A DNA stretch of 42,747 nucleotides from Acidobacteriaceae bacterium (GCA_903970405.1 CAJCIT010000259.1:1-42747), one strand, 5' to 3'; shown: positions 25,322-33,469, counted from the stretch's first letter. Program-made: numbers and translations. The notes: a model not told the origin generated them from the letters alone.

Positions 25322-26223
25322 GCACAGAATCCCAAGTTCTTCGGCCGCCGCTCACTGCCGCCGGATCTCAGCCGATACACTTGAGCACCTCGCCGCTGCA
25401 AGTTTTCCTGGCCTTGATCTGGGACACCGTTCAGGAAGCCAGGGCGCGGTGGCTCTTCTGGGGGCTGTTCGGACTTTCGACCCTGCTGATTCTGTTCTTC
25501 CTTTTCATTCTAAAGATTGACGTGGTTCAGGGCGCCATTTCCTTTATGGGTTTGCCGGCCGGCGCCGGCCGGACTGTCTTCAGCATTGAGAAGTTCGTTC
25601 GCAGCGCATACATGTTCGTCGCCATATTCCTGTACGTCTGGGGCACGTTCCTCGCGATCTTCGCCTCGGCCGGCTTGATACCGAGCGTGCTGGAGCCGGG
25701 GCGGATCGGACTGCTGCTTTCGAAGCCCGTGAGCCGGCCGATGTTGCTGCTGGGCCGCTACGCGGGGACGCTGCTGGTGGTGGCGCTCAACAACACTTAT
25801 CTGATCGCCTCCATCTACCTGATCATCGGATGGAAGACGGACATCTGGTATCACAGCTTTCTATACGCCATCCCTCTGGCCACGTTCAACTTCGCCGTCA
25901 TCTTGACGGTGGTGGTACTGATCGGCGTGCTCAGTGAGAGTGCGGCGCTTTCGCTGATGGTGGCTGTGGCGCTGATGTTTATCAGCTCACTGCTGGCGCA
26001 GCGTCAGATTGTCGTGAACCTCCTGAATTCGGAATGGTCTCGCCAGTTGTGGCAGGCGCTGTACTGGATTATTCCGAAGACGTGGGAACTGGGGAAGGTC
26101 ATGCGCGATCTGATTCTGCGGGAAGACCCTGCCTATTGGATCGCGCCCCTTTGGACATCGGCGGCGTTCGGAGTGGCTGTGTTTCTGGGCGCCGTTGCCC
26201 GGTTTCAGCGGAAGGACTATTAG
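25318..26223 (+). CDS. ABC-2 type transporter permease
   Basis: The 301-residue membrane protein has about six spans: LFWGLFGLSTLLILFFLFIL, SAYMFVAIFLYVWGTFLAIF, LLVVALNNTYLIASIYLIIG, a pair around AIPLATFNFAVILTVVVLIG and LSLMVAVALMFISSL, and a last one at AAFGVAVFLGAVA. The periplasmic loop ILSIEK-like region (MGLPAGAGRTVFSIEKFVRS) and the cytoplasmic LEPGRIGLLLSKPVSRPMLL are typical of NosY/CcmB-type ABC-2 permeases. It overlaps the ATPase gene by four bases. The substrate cannot be read from sequence. Confidence 0.9.
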   Translation: MSTESQVLRPPLTAAGSQPIHLSTSPLQVFLALIWDTVQEARARWLFWGLFGLSTLLILFFLFILKIDVVQGAISFMGLPAGAGRTVFSIEKFVRSAYMFVAIFLYVWGTFLAIFASAGLIPSVLEPGRIGLLLSKPVSRPMLLLGRYAGTLLVVALNNTYLIASIYLIIGWKTDIWYHSFLYAIPLATFNFAVILTVVVLIGVLSESAALSLMVAVALMFISSLLAQRQIVVNLLNSEWSRQLWQALYWIIPKTWELGKVMRDLILREDPAYWIAPLWTSAAFGVAVFLGAVARFQRKDY

Positions 26224-26405
26224 GATAGCTGGGCCTCCTTGCGCGGCGCACGCTTCTGAACCGTTCGCGTAGCAAGCGGACCATGATCCGACCGTTCCAA
26301 AATGAGCATGGAGGAGCGGACACCATGATGACCAGCGACGACACGCTGTGGGCAGCGCCCCAATGCCATCGCTGCTCTCTGCGAACATGGAGGAGGAGGA
26401 ACCTG

Positions 26406-27365
26406 TTGCGCGGTGTTGGTATTACTCTTCTGTTCCTGTGGCTGCTGAGCGTCGCCTCTTGCGGGCGGGATGGGTCGAAGGGCGTGTATTTCGATGCGGC
26501 GTTTGGGCCGCTGATCCCGCCCGGTTCAACGATGCTGGCCGGAGTACGGCTGGACAAAATTCGCGCCGCGCCCCTCTACAAAAAGTATCAGGACCAGCTC
26601 CCGCTGGGGATGCTAGACCAGTTCAAGGAAAAGACCGGTCTCGATCCCAGGCGCGATGTCTGGGAGATGGTGTTCGCTCAAACGCCGGATGACTTCATGG
26701 CCTTCGCGCGCGGACATTTTGCGGTTGGCGACTTGGAGCGGAAGCTGGACCCGTCGGGAAAGAACCGCGTCTCATATAAGGGCCACGCCCTGATCGGCGA
26801 ACAGCGATATGCGGTGACCTTTCTGAACACCGGCATGGCGGCCGCGGGACGGTTGTCTTCACTGAAATCGATGATCGACCGTCGCAACGATGCGGCCTCC
26901 ATGCCGTCAGCGCTGGCATCCCGGATCACGGCCATACCAGTGGATGCTCAACTGTGGCTGGTCGATTCCGAGGGCTTGCCGCGCTTCGACTTGCTCACGC
27001 AGCGAGACGATGTGGGTTCAATCGTTTCGAATTTTGCGGATTATGTGAGCGGCGCTTCCATGTCAGTGCACCTCGATGAGGGTATCCGGTATGAGGCCGT
27101 CATCGATTGCAAATCAGACGAAGGAGTGAAGCGGCTGAAGGATGCCTTGCGCGGGGTCATCGGCTTCGCCCGGCTCTCAACGAAGAGCGATCAGCAGGAC
27201 CTGCTGAGGCTCTATGACGCCGTCACCGTGACCCCGGAGCAGAGGAGGGTGCGCGTGACGGCGGCGGTGAGTGCGGAACTGGTCCCGAAACTGGTATCGC
27301 TGTTTGAACAATTGCGGGGTGAGGGGATTCAGCGGCGTTTGGCGCCCGGAGCGGTCACGCGGTAA
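26406..27365 (+). CDS. Lipoprotein of unknown function behind the ABC exporter genes
   Basis: The preferred start is TTG at 26406, six bases after GGAGGAGGAGG (26389-26399). It gives MRGVGITLLFLWLLSVASC, a clean lipoprotein signal with Cys19 as the lipid-bearing residue. ATGs at 26283 and 26325 would add about 27-41 residues with an unlikely n-region. The 300-residue mature part (PPGSTMLAGVRLDKIRAAPL near the start, KEKTGLDPRRDVWEMVFAQT) looks like an exported alpha-beta protein; I do not recognise the family. Same strand as the ABC genes with a 182-bp gap, so co-transcription is possible but not certain. Confidence 0.8.
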   Translation: MRGVGITLLFLWLLSVASCGRDGSKGVYFDAAFGPLIPPGSTMLAGVRLDKIRAAPLYKKYQDQLPLGMLDQFKEKTGLDPRRDVWEMVFAQTPDDFMAFARGHFAVGDLERKLDPSGKNRVSYKGHALIGEQRYAVTFLNTGMAAAGRLSSLKSMIDRRNDAASMPSALASRITAIPVDAQLWLVDSEGLPRFDLLTQRDDVGSIVSNFADYVSGASMSVHLDEGIRYEAVIDCKSDEGVKRLKDALRGVIGFARLSTKSDQQDLLRLYDAVTVTPEQRRVRVTAAVSAELVPKLVSLFEQLRGEGIQRRLAPGAVTR

Positions 27366-27394
27366 CGCTGGCCTGGTCGCGTAGCGCAGGCACC

Positions 27395-27643
27395 TCACTT
27401 GGAGTTGGCCAGCGCCTCGGAGGTGTCGTCGGCGCGTCCGCCCGTTTGTTCCTCGCGCTCGCGGACAGACAGGAGCCACGCTCGATGGCGCTCAATGTCC
27501 TTGATTCGCGCCCCCGACATGTAGAAGCGGGACTTGCAATCGCGGCAGCGATAGGGAACCTGTCCGAACGGCCGCATGAAGAGGTCCCGAAGGTTGCGCT
27601 TTTTGGAGGGACTGATATTGACAGAATCGCAGATGGGGCACAT
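27395..27643 (-). CDS. Small zinc-ribbon protein
   Basis: 82 residues from the ATG at 27643. Two Cys pairs, CPIC (2-5) and CRDC (33-36), with FMRPFGQVPYRCRDCKSRFY between and after them, form a zinc ribbon of the type that binds nucleic acid or protein. A charged C-terminal helix follows (IKDIERHRAWLLSVREREEQ). No ribosome-binding site is visible, because a palindrome (27650-27664) sits directly upstream. An upstream in-frame start at 27745 is open but its extra residues look unrelated. Function unknown. Confidence 0.75.
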   Translation of the reverse strand: MCPICDSVNISPSKKRNLRDLFMRPFGQVPYRCRDCKSRFYMSGARIKDIERHRAWLLSVREREEQTGGRADDTSEALANSK

Positions 27644-27649
27644 GGTACT

Positions 27650-27664
27650 GCCGATAGTATCGGC
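27650..27664. promoter_or_regulatory. Palindrome at the start of the zinc-ribbon gene
   Basis: GCCGATAGTATCGGC is a perfect 7-bp inverted repeat around one base, lying six bases before the ATG at 27643 where a ribosome site would be expected. It could be a protein operator or a translation-blocking RNA hairpin. Confidence 0.4.
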
Positions 27665-27721
27665 TGGTAATGCGGCGGAGGCAAGAGTAGCTGTCGTTTT
27701 CTGGCAAAGCGGCCTGTGTTT

Positions 27722-27784
27722 TACTAGTGTTAAGGCTGATAACAAGTATTATGTAAACTTCTTGCAACCGAATACGCGCGTATT
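27722..27784 (+). promoter_or_regulatory. Promoter region of the histidine kinase with two palindromic elements
   Basis: TACTAGTGTTAAGGC at 27722-27736 resembles the PEP-CTERM promoter motif at 22818-22834. AATACGCGCGTATT at 27771-27784 is a perfect 14-bp palindrome, and its last base starts the TTG codon that would otherwise open the kinase frame. This argues for the later kinase start at 27835. Both are candidate operator sites. Confidence 0.4.
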
Positions 27785-27834
27785 TGCGGATCCCAGAAAG
27801 ATGCTCAAACAGCGATAATGGGGTCGGTTCTTCC

Positions 27835-28596
27835 GTGTCTACTTCTCCCAATGACCTCCGTGGCCCCCTAGCCATCAGGCGCCTGGAGCTACTCACAGCC
27901 GAGCTCGAAGCGTCCCAGGAAGAAGCCCATAGACTATCCCGCGCAGTTTCGCACAACCTGTCCACGCCGCTTACCAGCACTCGTTGGCTGCTCGAAGCGT
28001 TGCGCGATCGCTCGGGCCCTGCGCTCGATGATGACGGGATCAGGCTGATCGAGGCCGCGCTGAAGAATCTGGACGAGATGGTTGGCATGCTGGAATCGCT
28101 GGTTTCGCACAGCGCCGTGGGCCAAAAGACGTTACACGCAACCCAACTCGCCAGCAGCCGCCGGGCTCTCGACCAGGCCCTGGCCAACCTTCGTTCAGAA
28201 GCCGCATCGAGCGGAGCGGAATTCTCCGTTGCCGACCTCCCTTCCGTGCCGGTTGAACCCAACGCCTTAACCTGCCTGTTTGAGAACCTCGTATCTAATG
28301 CGCTCAAATTCAAGCGGCCGGGCGTAGCCCCTTGCATCGCCGTTACCGCCAGCCGTGAAGGAGAGATGTGGGTTCTGGCCGTAACCGACCAAGGTATCGG
28401 GATTGAGCCCGGCGATTATCGCAGAATCTTTGAACCCTTCCAGCGGGTCCATCCGGGCATACCGGGCCGCGGCATCGGCCTTGCCACGTGCCGCAAGATT
28501 GTTGAGCGCACCGGCGGCCGGATATGGGTTGACTGTAAACCAGGGGAAAGCACGGCCTTCCGGTTTACCCTGCCCGCCGACTACTCTGAAACATGA
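27835..28596 (+). CDS. Soluble sensor histidine kinase
   Basis: About 253 residues from a GTG at 27835; a TTG at 27784 would add 17. A short N-terminal coiled coil leads to the phospho-acceptor H-box with His40 in SRAVSHNLSTPLTS (Asn where Asp or Glu is usual). The catalytic domain is complete: N-box ENLVSNALKFK, G1 VTDQGIGIEP, F-box IFEPFQRV, and G2 GRGIGLATCRKIVERTGG. There is no membrane span and no PAS or GAF domain, so the input must come through the short N-terminus or a partner. Its stop overlaps the start of the response regulator by ATGA, the probable phosphorylation partner. Confidence 0.9.
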   Translation: MSTSPNDLRGPLAIRRLELLTAELEASQEEAHRLSRAVSHNLSTPLTSTRWLLEALRDRSGPALDDDGIRLIEAALKNLDEMVGMLESLVSHSAVGQKTLHATQLASSRRALDQALANLRSEAASSGAEFSVADLPSVPVEPNALTCLFENLVSNALKFKRPGVAPCIAVTASREGEMWVLAVTDQGIGIEPGDYRRIFEPFQRVHPGIPGRGIGLATCRKIVERTGGRIWVDCKPGESTAFRFTLPADYSET

Positions 28597-29033
28597 ACCG
28601 CAGCATTGCTTCCGGGGAAAGGGCTTCCGGGGAAACGGTATGCATCGTCGTTATCGAAAACAATCCGGACGACAGACGGCTCATTGAGGAGGCTCTGGAA
28701 TTGTGGACTCAGCCCTACCACCTGGTTTGCTATGACAACGGAATTACGGCGATTGAGGCTCTCAAACACATGTGCCAGGATGCGGGGGACAGAGTCCTGG
28801 TTCTTCTCGATTGGAATCTGCCGGGCATGCATGGCAGCAAGGTACTGAAGCAGCTTCAGGATGAGGTGGCCATGGACCGATGTTTCGTGGTGGTTTTTAC
28901 TTCATCGTCGTCGGAGGTGGACCGGAAACTGGCGGAAAGCCTAGGGGCCAGCCTCTTCATGACGAAGGCCATGGACCTGGATGATTTTTTCTACTCGTTG
29001 GTCAGTCTACAGACCATGGTTCGACACCGCTAG
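28593..29033 (+). CDS. Single-domain response regulator (CheY/Rcp1-like)
   Basis: The 146-residue protein is one receiver domain: acidic pocket ENNPDD (22-27), phospho-acceptor Asp73 in LLDWNLPGMHG, Thr103 in VFTSSS, and Lys125 in LFMTKAM. It has no output domain, so it works by protein contact or as a phosphorelay intermediate, as known for Rcp1 partners of phytochrome-type kinases. It is translationally coupled to the kinase. The convergent gene at 29045 encodes a DNA-binding regulator that could receive the signal next. Confidence 0.93.
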   Translation: MNRSIASGERASGETVCIVVIENNPDDRRLIEEALELWTQPYHLVCYDNGITAIEALKHMCQDAGDRVLVLLDWNLPGMHGSKVLKQLQDEVAMDRCFVVVFTSSSSEVDRKLAESLGASLFMTKAMDLDDFFYSLVSLQTMVRHR

Positions 29034-29044
29034 AGTAATTAAGA

Positions 29045-29713
29045 TTAAGATGTTAATCCATGCTCCATCGCCCAGCGAGTGAGTTGAGCCGTGGTGCGCA
29101 GTTTCAATTTATCCATGATTGAGTTCTTGTGGAACTCCGCCGTGCGTGAAGAAATGTTTAGCCGGAAGGCAATTTGCTTTGCGCTGAAACCCTGAGCGAT
29201 GAGCCGCAATACCGCCGCCTGCCTTTCCGACAGATCCTCGGCGTCGGGTTTGGCCAGCGATTCTTCCAGCCCCTGCGATATATAAGTGCCGCCGCTCAGC
29301 ACCGTTTTCAATGCCGTAACCAGCTCTCGTGAGCCGCAGCTTTTGACGACATAGGCGGAAGCACCTGCCCGAAACGCTTCCCTAACGGTAATTCGGCTCG
29401 TATGCATGGTGAGAAAGACAACTTTGGTCAATTGGGCGGATTCGACTATAGATTGGCAGAGGTCTAAGCCACTGACGTGGGGCATCGTGATGTCCAGCAC
29501 GATGATGTCGGGCTGGAGCCTAGCCATCTCCTCGATAATCGACTGACCGTGCGTCGCTACTCCAACCACATCAAACTCCGGGGCCAACAGAATGGAAAGA
29601 GTTTCCATGACCAGGAAATGGTCATCGGCCAGAAATATGCGTGGCTTCAAAAGCCGCGGCTCCGGGTCAAGAGCTGGAAAGCCTTGGATGGAAACAGCAC
29701 TCGAGTTAAGCAT
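29045..29713 (-). CDS. NarL/FixJ-type response regulator with LuxR HTH
   Basis: 222 residues from the ATG at 29713, which has AGAAGGAG three bases upstream; an in-frame start at 29764 lacks this. The receiver domain (about 22-140) has Asp-Asp 30-31, phospho-acceptor Asp74 in IVLDITMPHVSG and Lys124 in YVVKSC. The C-terminal LuxR helix-turn-helix (about 161-217) has LSERQAAVLRLIAQGFSAKQ followed by IAFRLNISSRTAEFHKNSIM. It is a transcription factor activated by phosphorylation. It ends 11 bp from the convergent CheY-like gene. A perfect palindrome lies about 110 bp upstream of its start. Confidence 0.94.
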   Translation of the reverse strand: MLNSSAVSIQGFPALDPEPRLLKPRIFLADDHFLVMETLSILLAPEFDVVGVATHGQSIIEEMARLQPDIIVLDITMPHVSGLDLCQSIVESAQLTKVVFLTMHTSRITVREAFRAGASAYVVKSCGSRELVTALKTVLSGGTYISQGLEESLAKPDAEDLSERQAAVLRLIAQGFSAKQIAFRLNISSRTAEFHKNSIMDKLKLRTTAQLTRWAMEHGLTS

Positions 29714-29822
29714 ATACTCCTTCTGGTAGAAACGAGTCACTTTCGCGATTGGATGACAGAGCAACCAGTGTCAACAACCTTATAGGTGCCAAAACCGGGT
29801 CCAATGTGACAAGTTCCGGCCT

Positions 29823-29846
29823 TTTACTAGGGATTTCCCTAGTAAA
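29823..29846. promoter_or_regulatory. Perfect 10-bp palindrome upstream of the LuxR-type regulator
   Basis: TTTACTAGGG and CCCTAGTAAA are exact inverted copies separated by ATTT. The site lies between the regulator gene (start 29713) and the end of the transglutaminase operon (29897), reading the same strand. No T-run follows on either strand, so a regulator-binding site is preferred over a terminator. The CTAGTA half-site is shared with 22761-22837 and 27722. Confidence 0.55.
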
Positions 29847-29896
29847 TTCGGCAAAGGGACGCCTGCGGAGATTCCGTTTGGGCGCGAGTAGCCAAA

Positions 29897-30874
29897 CTAT
29901 TGCTGCTGCTGGATGGCGATGGCGCTAACGGGAAGCAGCGGCGCCGTGGGCTCTTGTGCCCGTTCGACAAGAATCGACCAGTCCTCGGGGATCGGCAGTT
30001 CGCGATCGAGTGGCGGCGGGACCTCGGACGGGGCAACGCGAACAGCCACGCTGAGCTCGCTGGCGGTCTTGCCGCGGAAGATTCCCCGGGTGGGCGGCAC
30101 ATCGGCATAGTCGCGGCCGATGGCAGTGCGAATGTGACGCTCGCCCGCCAGCAGCCTGTTAGTCGGGTCGAACCCAACCCAGCCCATGTGAGGCAGCAGC
30201 GCTTCCACCCAAGCGTGTGTGGCGCCCTCCGCCGAACGATCTTGATCCTGGTTCCGGTGGTAGAGGTAGCCGCTGACGTAGCGGCAGGGGATTTGCAAGC
30301 TCCGCACCAGGGCAATCATGACATGCGCGAAATCCTGACAGACGCCCTTTTTCGATCTCAATGCCTCATCGATGGGACTATCGACGCGAGTACTTTGCGG
30401 GACGTACTCGAATTGCGCGTAGAGCTTTTCATTGATCTCATGCAGCAGCGTGAGCGGATCTTCGCGGCGGCTGATGCCAAGTGTTTTGCGCCACTCCAGC
30501 AGCAGCCCTGTGGGTTGGGCGTACTCGCTCGGCAGGAGAAATTCCCAATAGTCTCCGGCCATCACCATCGCATCCAACTCTTCCCAGGAGTCGAAGCTCA
30601 GCAAGGGCTCCGTCATCGGGGAGGGCTGGACATCCACCAGCGATTCCGCGACGATTACCAATTGGGAGTGCAATCCGGGAATATCGAAATGATGGATATT
30701 ATTGCCCAGATGATCGCGGTATGAGAAGACGCGGCAGCGCGGGCTGACCGAGAGGTGGAAGGTAAGACAGCGCTGATTGCCGTCGCTGCGTGGATGCATG
30801 CGCGTTTCCATCACACTCTCGGTGATGGGCGCGTTGTATCGAAATTTTGTTAAGTGCCGGATTGTATAAAACAT
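29897..30874 (-). CDS. Transglutaminase-like protein of the ATP-grasp/alpha-E operon
   Basis: 325 residues from the ATG at 30874; an upstream in-frame start at 30946 lies inside a repeat and is unlikely. The N-terminal beta domain begins MFYTIRHLTKFRYNAPITES, standard for this bacterial transglutaminase family. The catalytic triad is visible: Cys179 in KKGVCQDFAHV, His220 in EGATHAWVEA, and Asp236 in GFDPTN. It is likely a cysteine peptidase or amide-forming enzyme. It follows the alpha-E gene by 140 bp, with a family A repeat in the gap. The set with circularly permuted ATP-grasp and alpha-E proteins is widely conserved; peptide synthesis and cleavage roles have been predicted, not shown. 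Confidence 0.92.
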   Translation of the reverse strand: MFYTIRHLTKFRYNAPITESVMETRMHPRSDGNQRCLTFHLSVSPRCRVFSYRDHLGNNIHHFDIPGLHSQLVIVAESLVDVQPSPMTEPLLSFDSWEELDAMVMAGDYWEFLLPSEYAQPTGLLLEWRKTLGISRREDPLTLLHEINEKLYAQFEYVPQSTRVDSPIDEALRSKKGVCQDFAHVMIALVRSLQIPCRYVSGYLYHRNQDQDRSAEGATHAWVEALLPHMGWVGFDPTNRLLAGERHIRTAIGRDYADVPPTRGIFRGKTASELSVAVRVAPSEVPPPLDRELPIPEDWSILVERAQEPTAPLLPVSAIAIQQQQ

Positions 30875-30903
30875 CGAGTTTCGATAACGATCCTTCAGTG
30901 CCA

Positions 30904-30976
30904 CGACCGTCAGGGAGCGACCGGTTGACAAGACAGGAGCACCCACCGCGGTCGCTCCTTAACGGTCGCGGCTCGG
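30904..30976. repeat. Inverted repeat, family A, within an operon
   Basis: CGACCGTCAGGGAGCGACC followed by GGTTG (30904-30927) and an inverted arm GCGGTCGCTCCTTAACGGTC followed by GCGGCTCGG (30948-30976) repeat the element at 2597-2718 with a shorter spacer. It separates two genes of one operon (alpha-E and transglutaminase). Confidence 0.85.
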
Positions 30977-31014
30977 TCGACGTGGGTGCGTCGGTCTGGC
31001 TCCAGCTGCGGAGC

Positions 31015-31977
31015 CTAACCGGCCAACGCCGTTTCAATCGAGTAATGAATATAGATCTGATAAATGTTGGTGTGAATTTCCTGGCATTGCCGCAAAATCT
31101 CCTTTAAGTAGACGCCCACGCCCTGTCCGATGATCTCCGGCACCTGGGCAAATTGGAGCGTCGCCTGCAGGCGGCCGGCAATGCGCCCCAACGGAGCGGC
31201 ACGGCGCTTCCCTGCCTCGCCGTGGATCGCTTCAAGCGCCTGCTGCACGCAATCGATGGCATGGCGGACTGCGTGCGGATTCTCCTCGTTGAGCAGAAGG
31301 AACTCCAGGATTCGCTCTGGATTTACGTCGTTCGTGTAGACCTTGCGGTACGCCTCGAAGGCTGTGCAGGAACGCAATAGGCCGATCCATTCCAAATACT
31401 CGTTGCCCTCCATGGTCAGGTCGGATTGGGACCAGAATTCCTGGGTATAGACGCTGAGAAGAATGAGGGTGGCCGAAGCGCGCTCCAGATACCGGCCCAA
31501 CTGGATGAACCGCCAACCCTCGCCGTGATTCATAGTGGAGTCGGTGACACCCTGAAAGAGGTGCGTCCCCGTAATTACCGCCTGCAGGAATTCCGATGGC
31601 TGAGCGCCGGCCGGGTCCTCGGTGTAAGAACGGGTCACTTCATGGTAGAGGCGGTTCAACTGCTGCCACTGCTCACTGGAGATCTGTTCACGGACCTGGC
31701 GCGCGTTTTCGCGAGCCGATATGATGCAGGACCGGATAGAAGAGTGATTGGAGGCATCGAACGTGATGAGATTGGCCAGCGCATCGGCATCGCCGGTCCA
31801 CTCGAAGTCCGGCGGATTGCCCAACCCGCTGAGCACGCGTTGCCAGCGGCGGTCGGCGCTTAAGGGCGACTCATCCAGCATCAGCGTGAGGTTCACGTCG
31901 ATGAGGCGCGCCGTATGCTCGGCGCGCTCCAGGTATCGAGTCATCCAATACAAACTGTCTGCAACTCGGGAAAGCAT
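31015..31977 (-). CDS. Alpha-E domain protein
   Basis: The 320-residue, mostly helical protein begins MLSRVADSLYWMTRYLERAE followed by HTARLIDV, the hallmark opening of the alpha-E (DUF403) family. Repeated acidic and aromatic helices follow (SIRSCIISARENARQVREQI, MNHGEGWRFIQLGRYLERAS). The family has no proven enzyme activity and almost always accompanies the circularly permuted ATP-grasp and transglutaminase proteins. It starts 22 bp after the ATP-grasp stop, so the two are surely co-transcribed. Confidence 0.95.
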   Translation of the reverse strand: MLSRVADSLYWMTRYLERAEHTARLIDVNLTLMLDESPLSADRRWQRVLSGLGNPPDFEWTGDADALANLITFDASNHSSIRSCIISARENARQVREQISSEQWQQLNRLYHEVTRSYTEDPAGAQPSEFLQAVITGTHLFQGVTDSTMNHGEGWRFIQLGRYLERASATLILLSVYTQEFWSQSDLTMEGNEYLEWIGLLRSCTAFEAYRKVYTNDVNPERILEFLLLNEENPHAVRHAIDCVQQALEAIHGEAGKRRAAPLGRIAGRLQATLQFAQVPEIIGQGVGVYLKEILRQCQEIHTNIYQIYIHYSIETALAG

Positions 31978-31999
31978 AGCGGTCTCTTCGTCTTTCGTC

Positions 32000-33469
32000 C
32001 TACTCGTTCAGGACCCAGGTATCCTTGCTGCCGCCGCCCTGCGAGGAGTTCACCACCAGTGAACCTTTCCGCAGCGCAACGCGGGTCAGGCCGCCGGGTA
32101 CAATAGTGACCCTGTCGCCAAAGAGGATGTAAGGGCGAAGATCGACGTGGCGCGGCTCCAAATGGTCGTCAATCATACAGGGAGCGCGGGAGAAATTCAG
32201 CGTTGGCTGGGCAATGAAATTTCGGGGATCGGCTTCAATCTGCCTCGCAAAATCCTCTCTCTGTTCCGCTGAACTATGGGGCCCGATCAGCATGCCGTAT
32301 CCTCCCGACTCGCCTACTGCTTTGACAACCAATTTGTCGAGGTTGGCCAGAACGTGCTGTCGCTGGACGCGGTCTGTCAAGAGGTACGTTTCGACGTTGT
32401 TCAGCACCGGATCTTCGCCCAGGTAGTATTTGATGATTTGCGGCACATAGGCGTACAGCGCCTTGTCATCGGCCACGCCGTTACCCAGGGCATTGGAGAG
32501 CGTCACGTTGCCGGCCCGGTAGGCGTTGAACAATCCTGGAACGCCAAGCGTGGATTCGCTGCGAAATGCCAGCGGATCCACAAAATCGTCATCGATGCGC
32601 CGGTAGATGACGTCGACCCGGCGCAACCCGTTAGTGGTACGCATGTAGACGACGTTGTCGTGAGTCACCAGATCGCGGCCTTCCACCAGCTCAATACCCA
32701 TCTGGCGGGCCAGGTATGCATGTTCAAAGTACGCGGAATTGAAGACGCCGGGCGTGAGTACGACGATGGTGGGTTCCGGCCGTCCTTCGGGAGCGAGAGA
32801 TCGCAGCGTTGCCAACAGCGACTGCGAATAGTGCTCAATGGAGCGGACATGACAGCGGCGAAACAGTTGCGGAAAAATCCGCTTCATCACCACCCGGCTG
32901 GTGAGCATGTAGGAAACGCCGCTGGGCACGCGCAAGTTATCTTCCAGCACCACAAACTCGCCGTTTTGCAGACGGATCAGATCCGTTCCCACCACCGCGA
33001 TATAAACGTTGCGCGGCACTTGGAATCCGCGCATCTGCCGCCGGAAGTGCTTGCAACTGAAAACGATTTCGCGGGGCACCAGCCCATCGGCCAGAATGCG
33101 GCCTTCGTGGTAAATGTCGCGCAGGAACAGGTTGAGCGCGGTAATGCGCTGGGTGAGTCCCTTTTCAATATGCGCCCATTCGGCATGAGTGATGAGGCGG
33201 GGCAACAGGTCATGCGGGAAGATCCGCTCAGTGCCCTCATTCCGGCCATAGACGGTGAACGTGATGCCCTGGTTTAGAAACGAAACATCGGCGGAATGCT
33301 TCCGGCGCCGCAGCTCATCCTGCGACATGGTGAGGAAGTTCTCAATGAGCGGGGCGTAGGGGGGACGCACGGCTCCGGCGGATGAGAACATCTCATCGTA
33401 AGCGTCGTCAAGAAAGTAGTTTGCAAAGGCCGGCGAATCCAAAGGATTCAACGAACCAACGGAAGTCAT
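32000..33469 (-). CDS. Circularly permuted type 2 ATP-grasp protein
   Basis: The 489-residue protein matches the circularly permuted type 2 ATP-grasp family. Typical segments are [40 protein letters not shown] followed by [10 protein letters not shown], the central [20 protein letters not shown], and [20 protein letters not shown] with the nucleotide-binding Gly-rich loop. Such enzymes join a carboxylate and an amine using ATP. In this conserved operon the product is predicted to be a small peptide or amide, but no substrate is established. It is the first gene of the unit; a hairpin at 33529-33546 lies upstream. Confidence 0.95.
   Translation of the reverse strand: MTSVGSLNPLDSPAFANYFLDDAYDEMFSSAGAVRPPYAPLIENFLTMSQDELRRRKHSADVSFLNQGITFTVYGRNEGTERIFPHDLLPRLITHAEWAHIEKGLTQRITALNLFLRDIYHEGRILADGLVPREIVFSCKHFRRQMRGFQVPRNVYIAVVGTDLIRLQNGEFVVLEDNLRVPSGVSYMLTSRVVMKRIFPQLFRRCHVRSIEHYSQSLLATLRSLAPEGRPEPTIVVLTPGVFNSAYFEHAYLARQMGIELVEGRDLVTHDNVVYMRTTNGLRRVDVIYRRIDDDFVDPLAFRSESTLGVPGLFNAYRAGNVTLSNALGNGVADDKALYAYVPQIIKYYLGEDPVLNNVETYLLTDRVQRQHVLANLDKLVVKAVGESGGYGMLIGPHSSAEQREDFARQIEADPRNFIAQPTLNFSRAPCMIDDHLEPRHVDLRPYILFGDRVTIVPGGLTRVALRKGSLVVNSSQGGGSKDTWVLNE

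Noticed and set aside
27492-28337. Minus-strand frame of 281 codons
   Set aside because: It spans the zinc-ribbon gene, the promoter and the antisense of the kinase, with a low-complexity Ser/Arg composition; not a gene.
29823-29846. Palindrome as the intrinsic terminator of the transglutaminase operon
   Set aside because: The stem is perfect, but no T-run follows on either strand and CTAGTA half-sites recur in nearby promoters; an operator is favoured, although termination is not excluded.
32276-33277. Plus-strand frame of 333 codons
   Set aside because: Antisense shadow of the ATP-grasp gene, whose sequence is strongly conserved; the shadow shows no domain.
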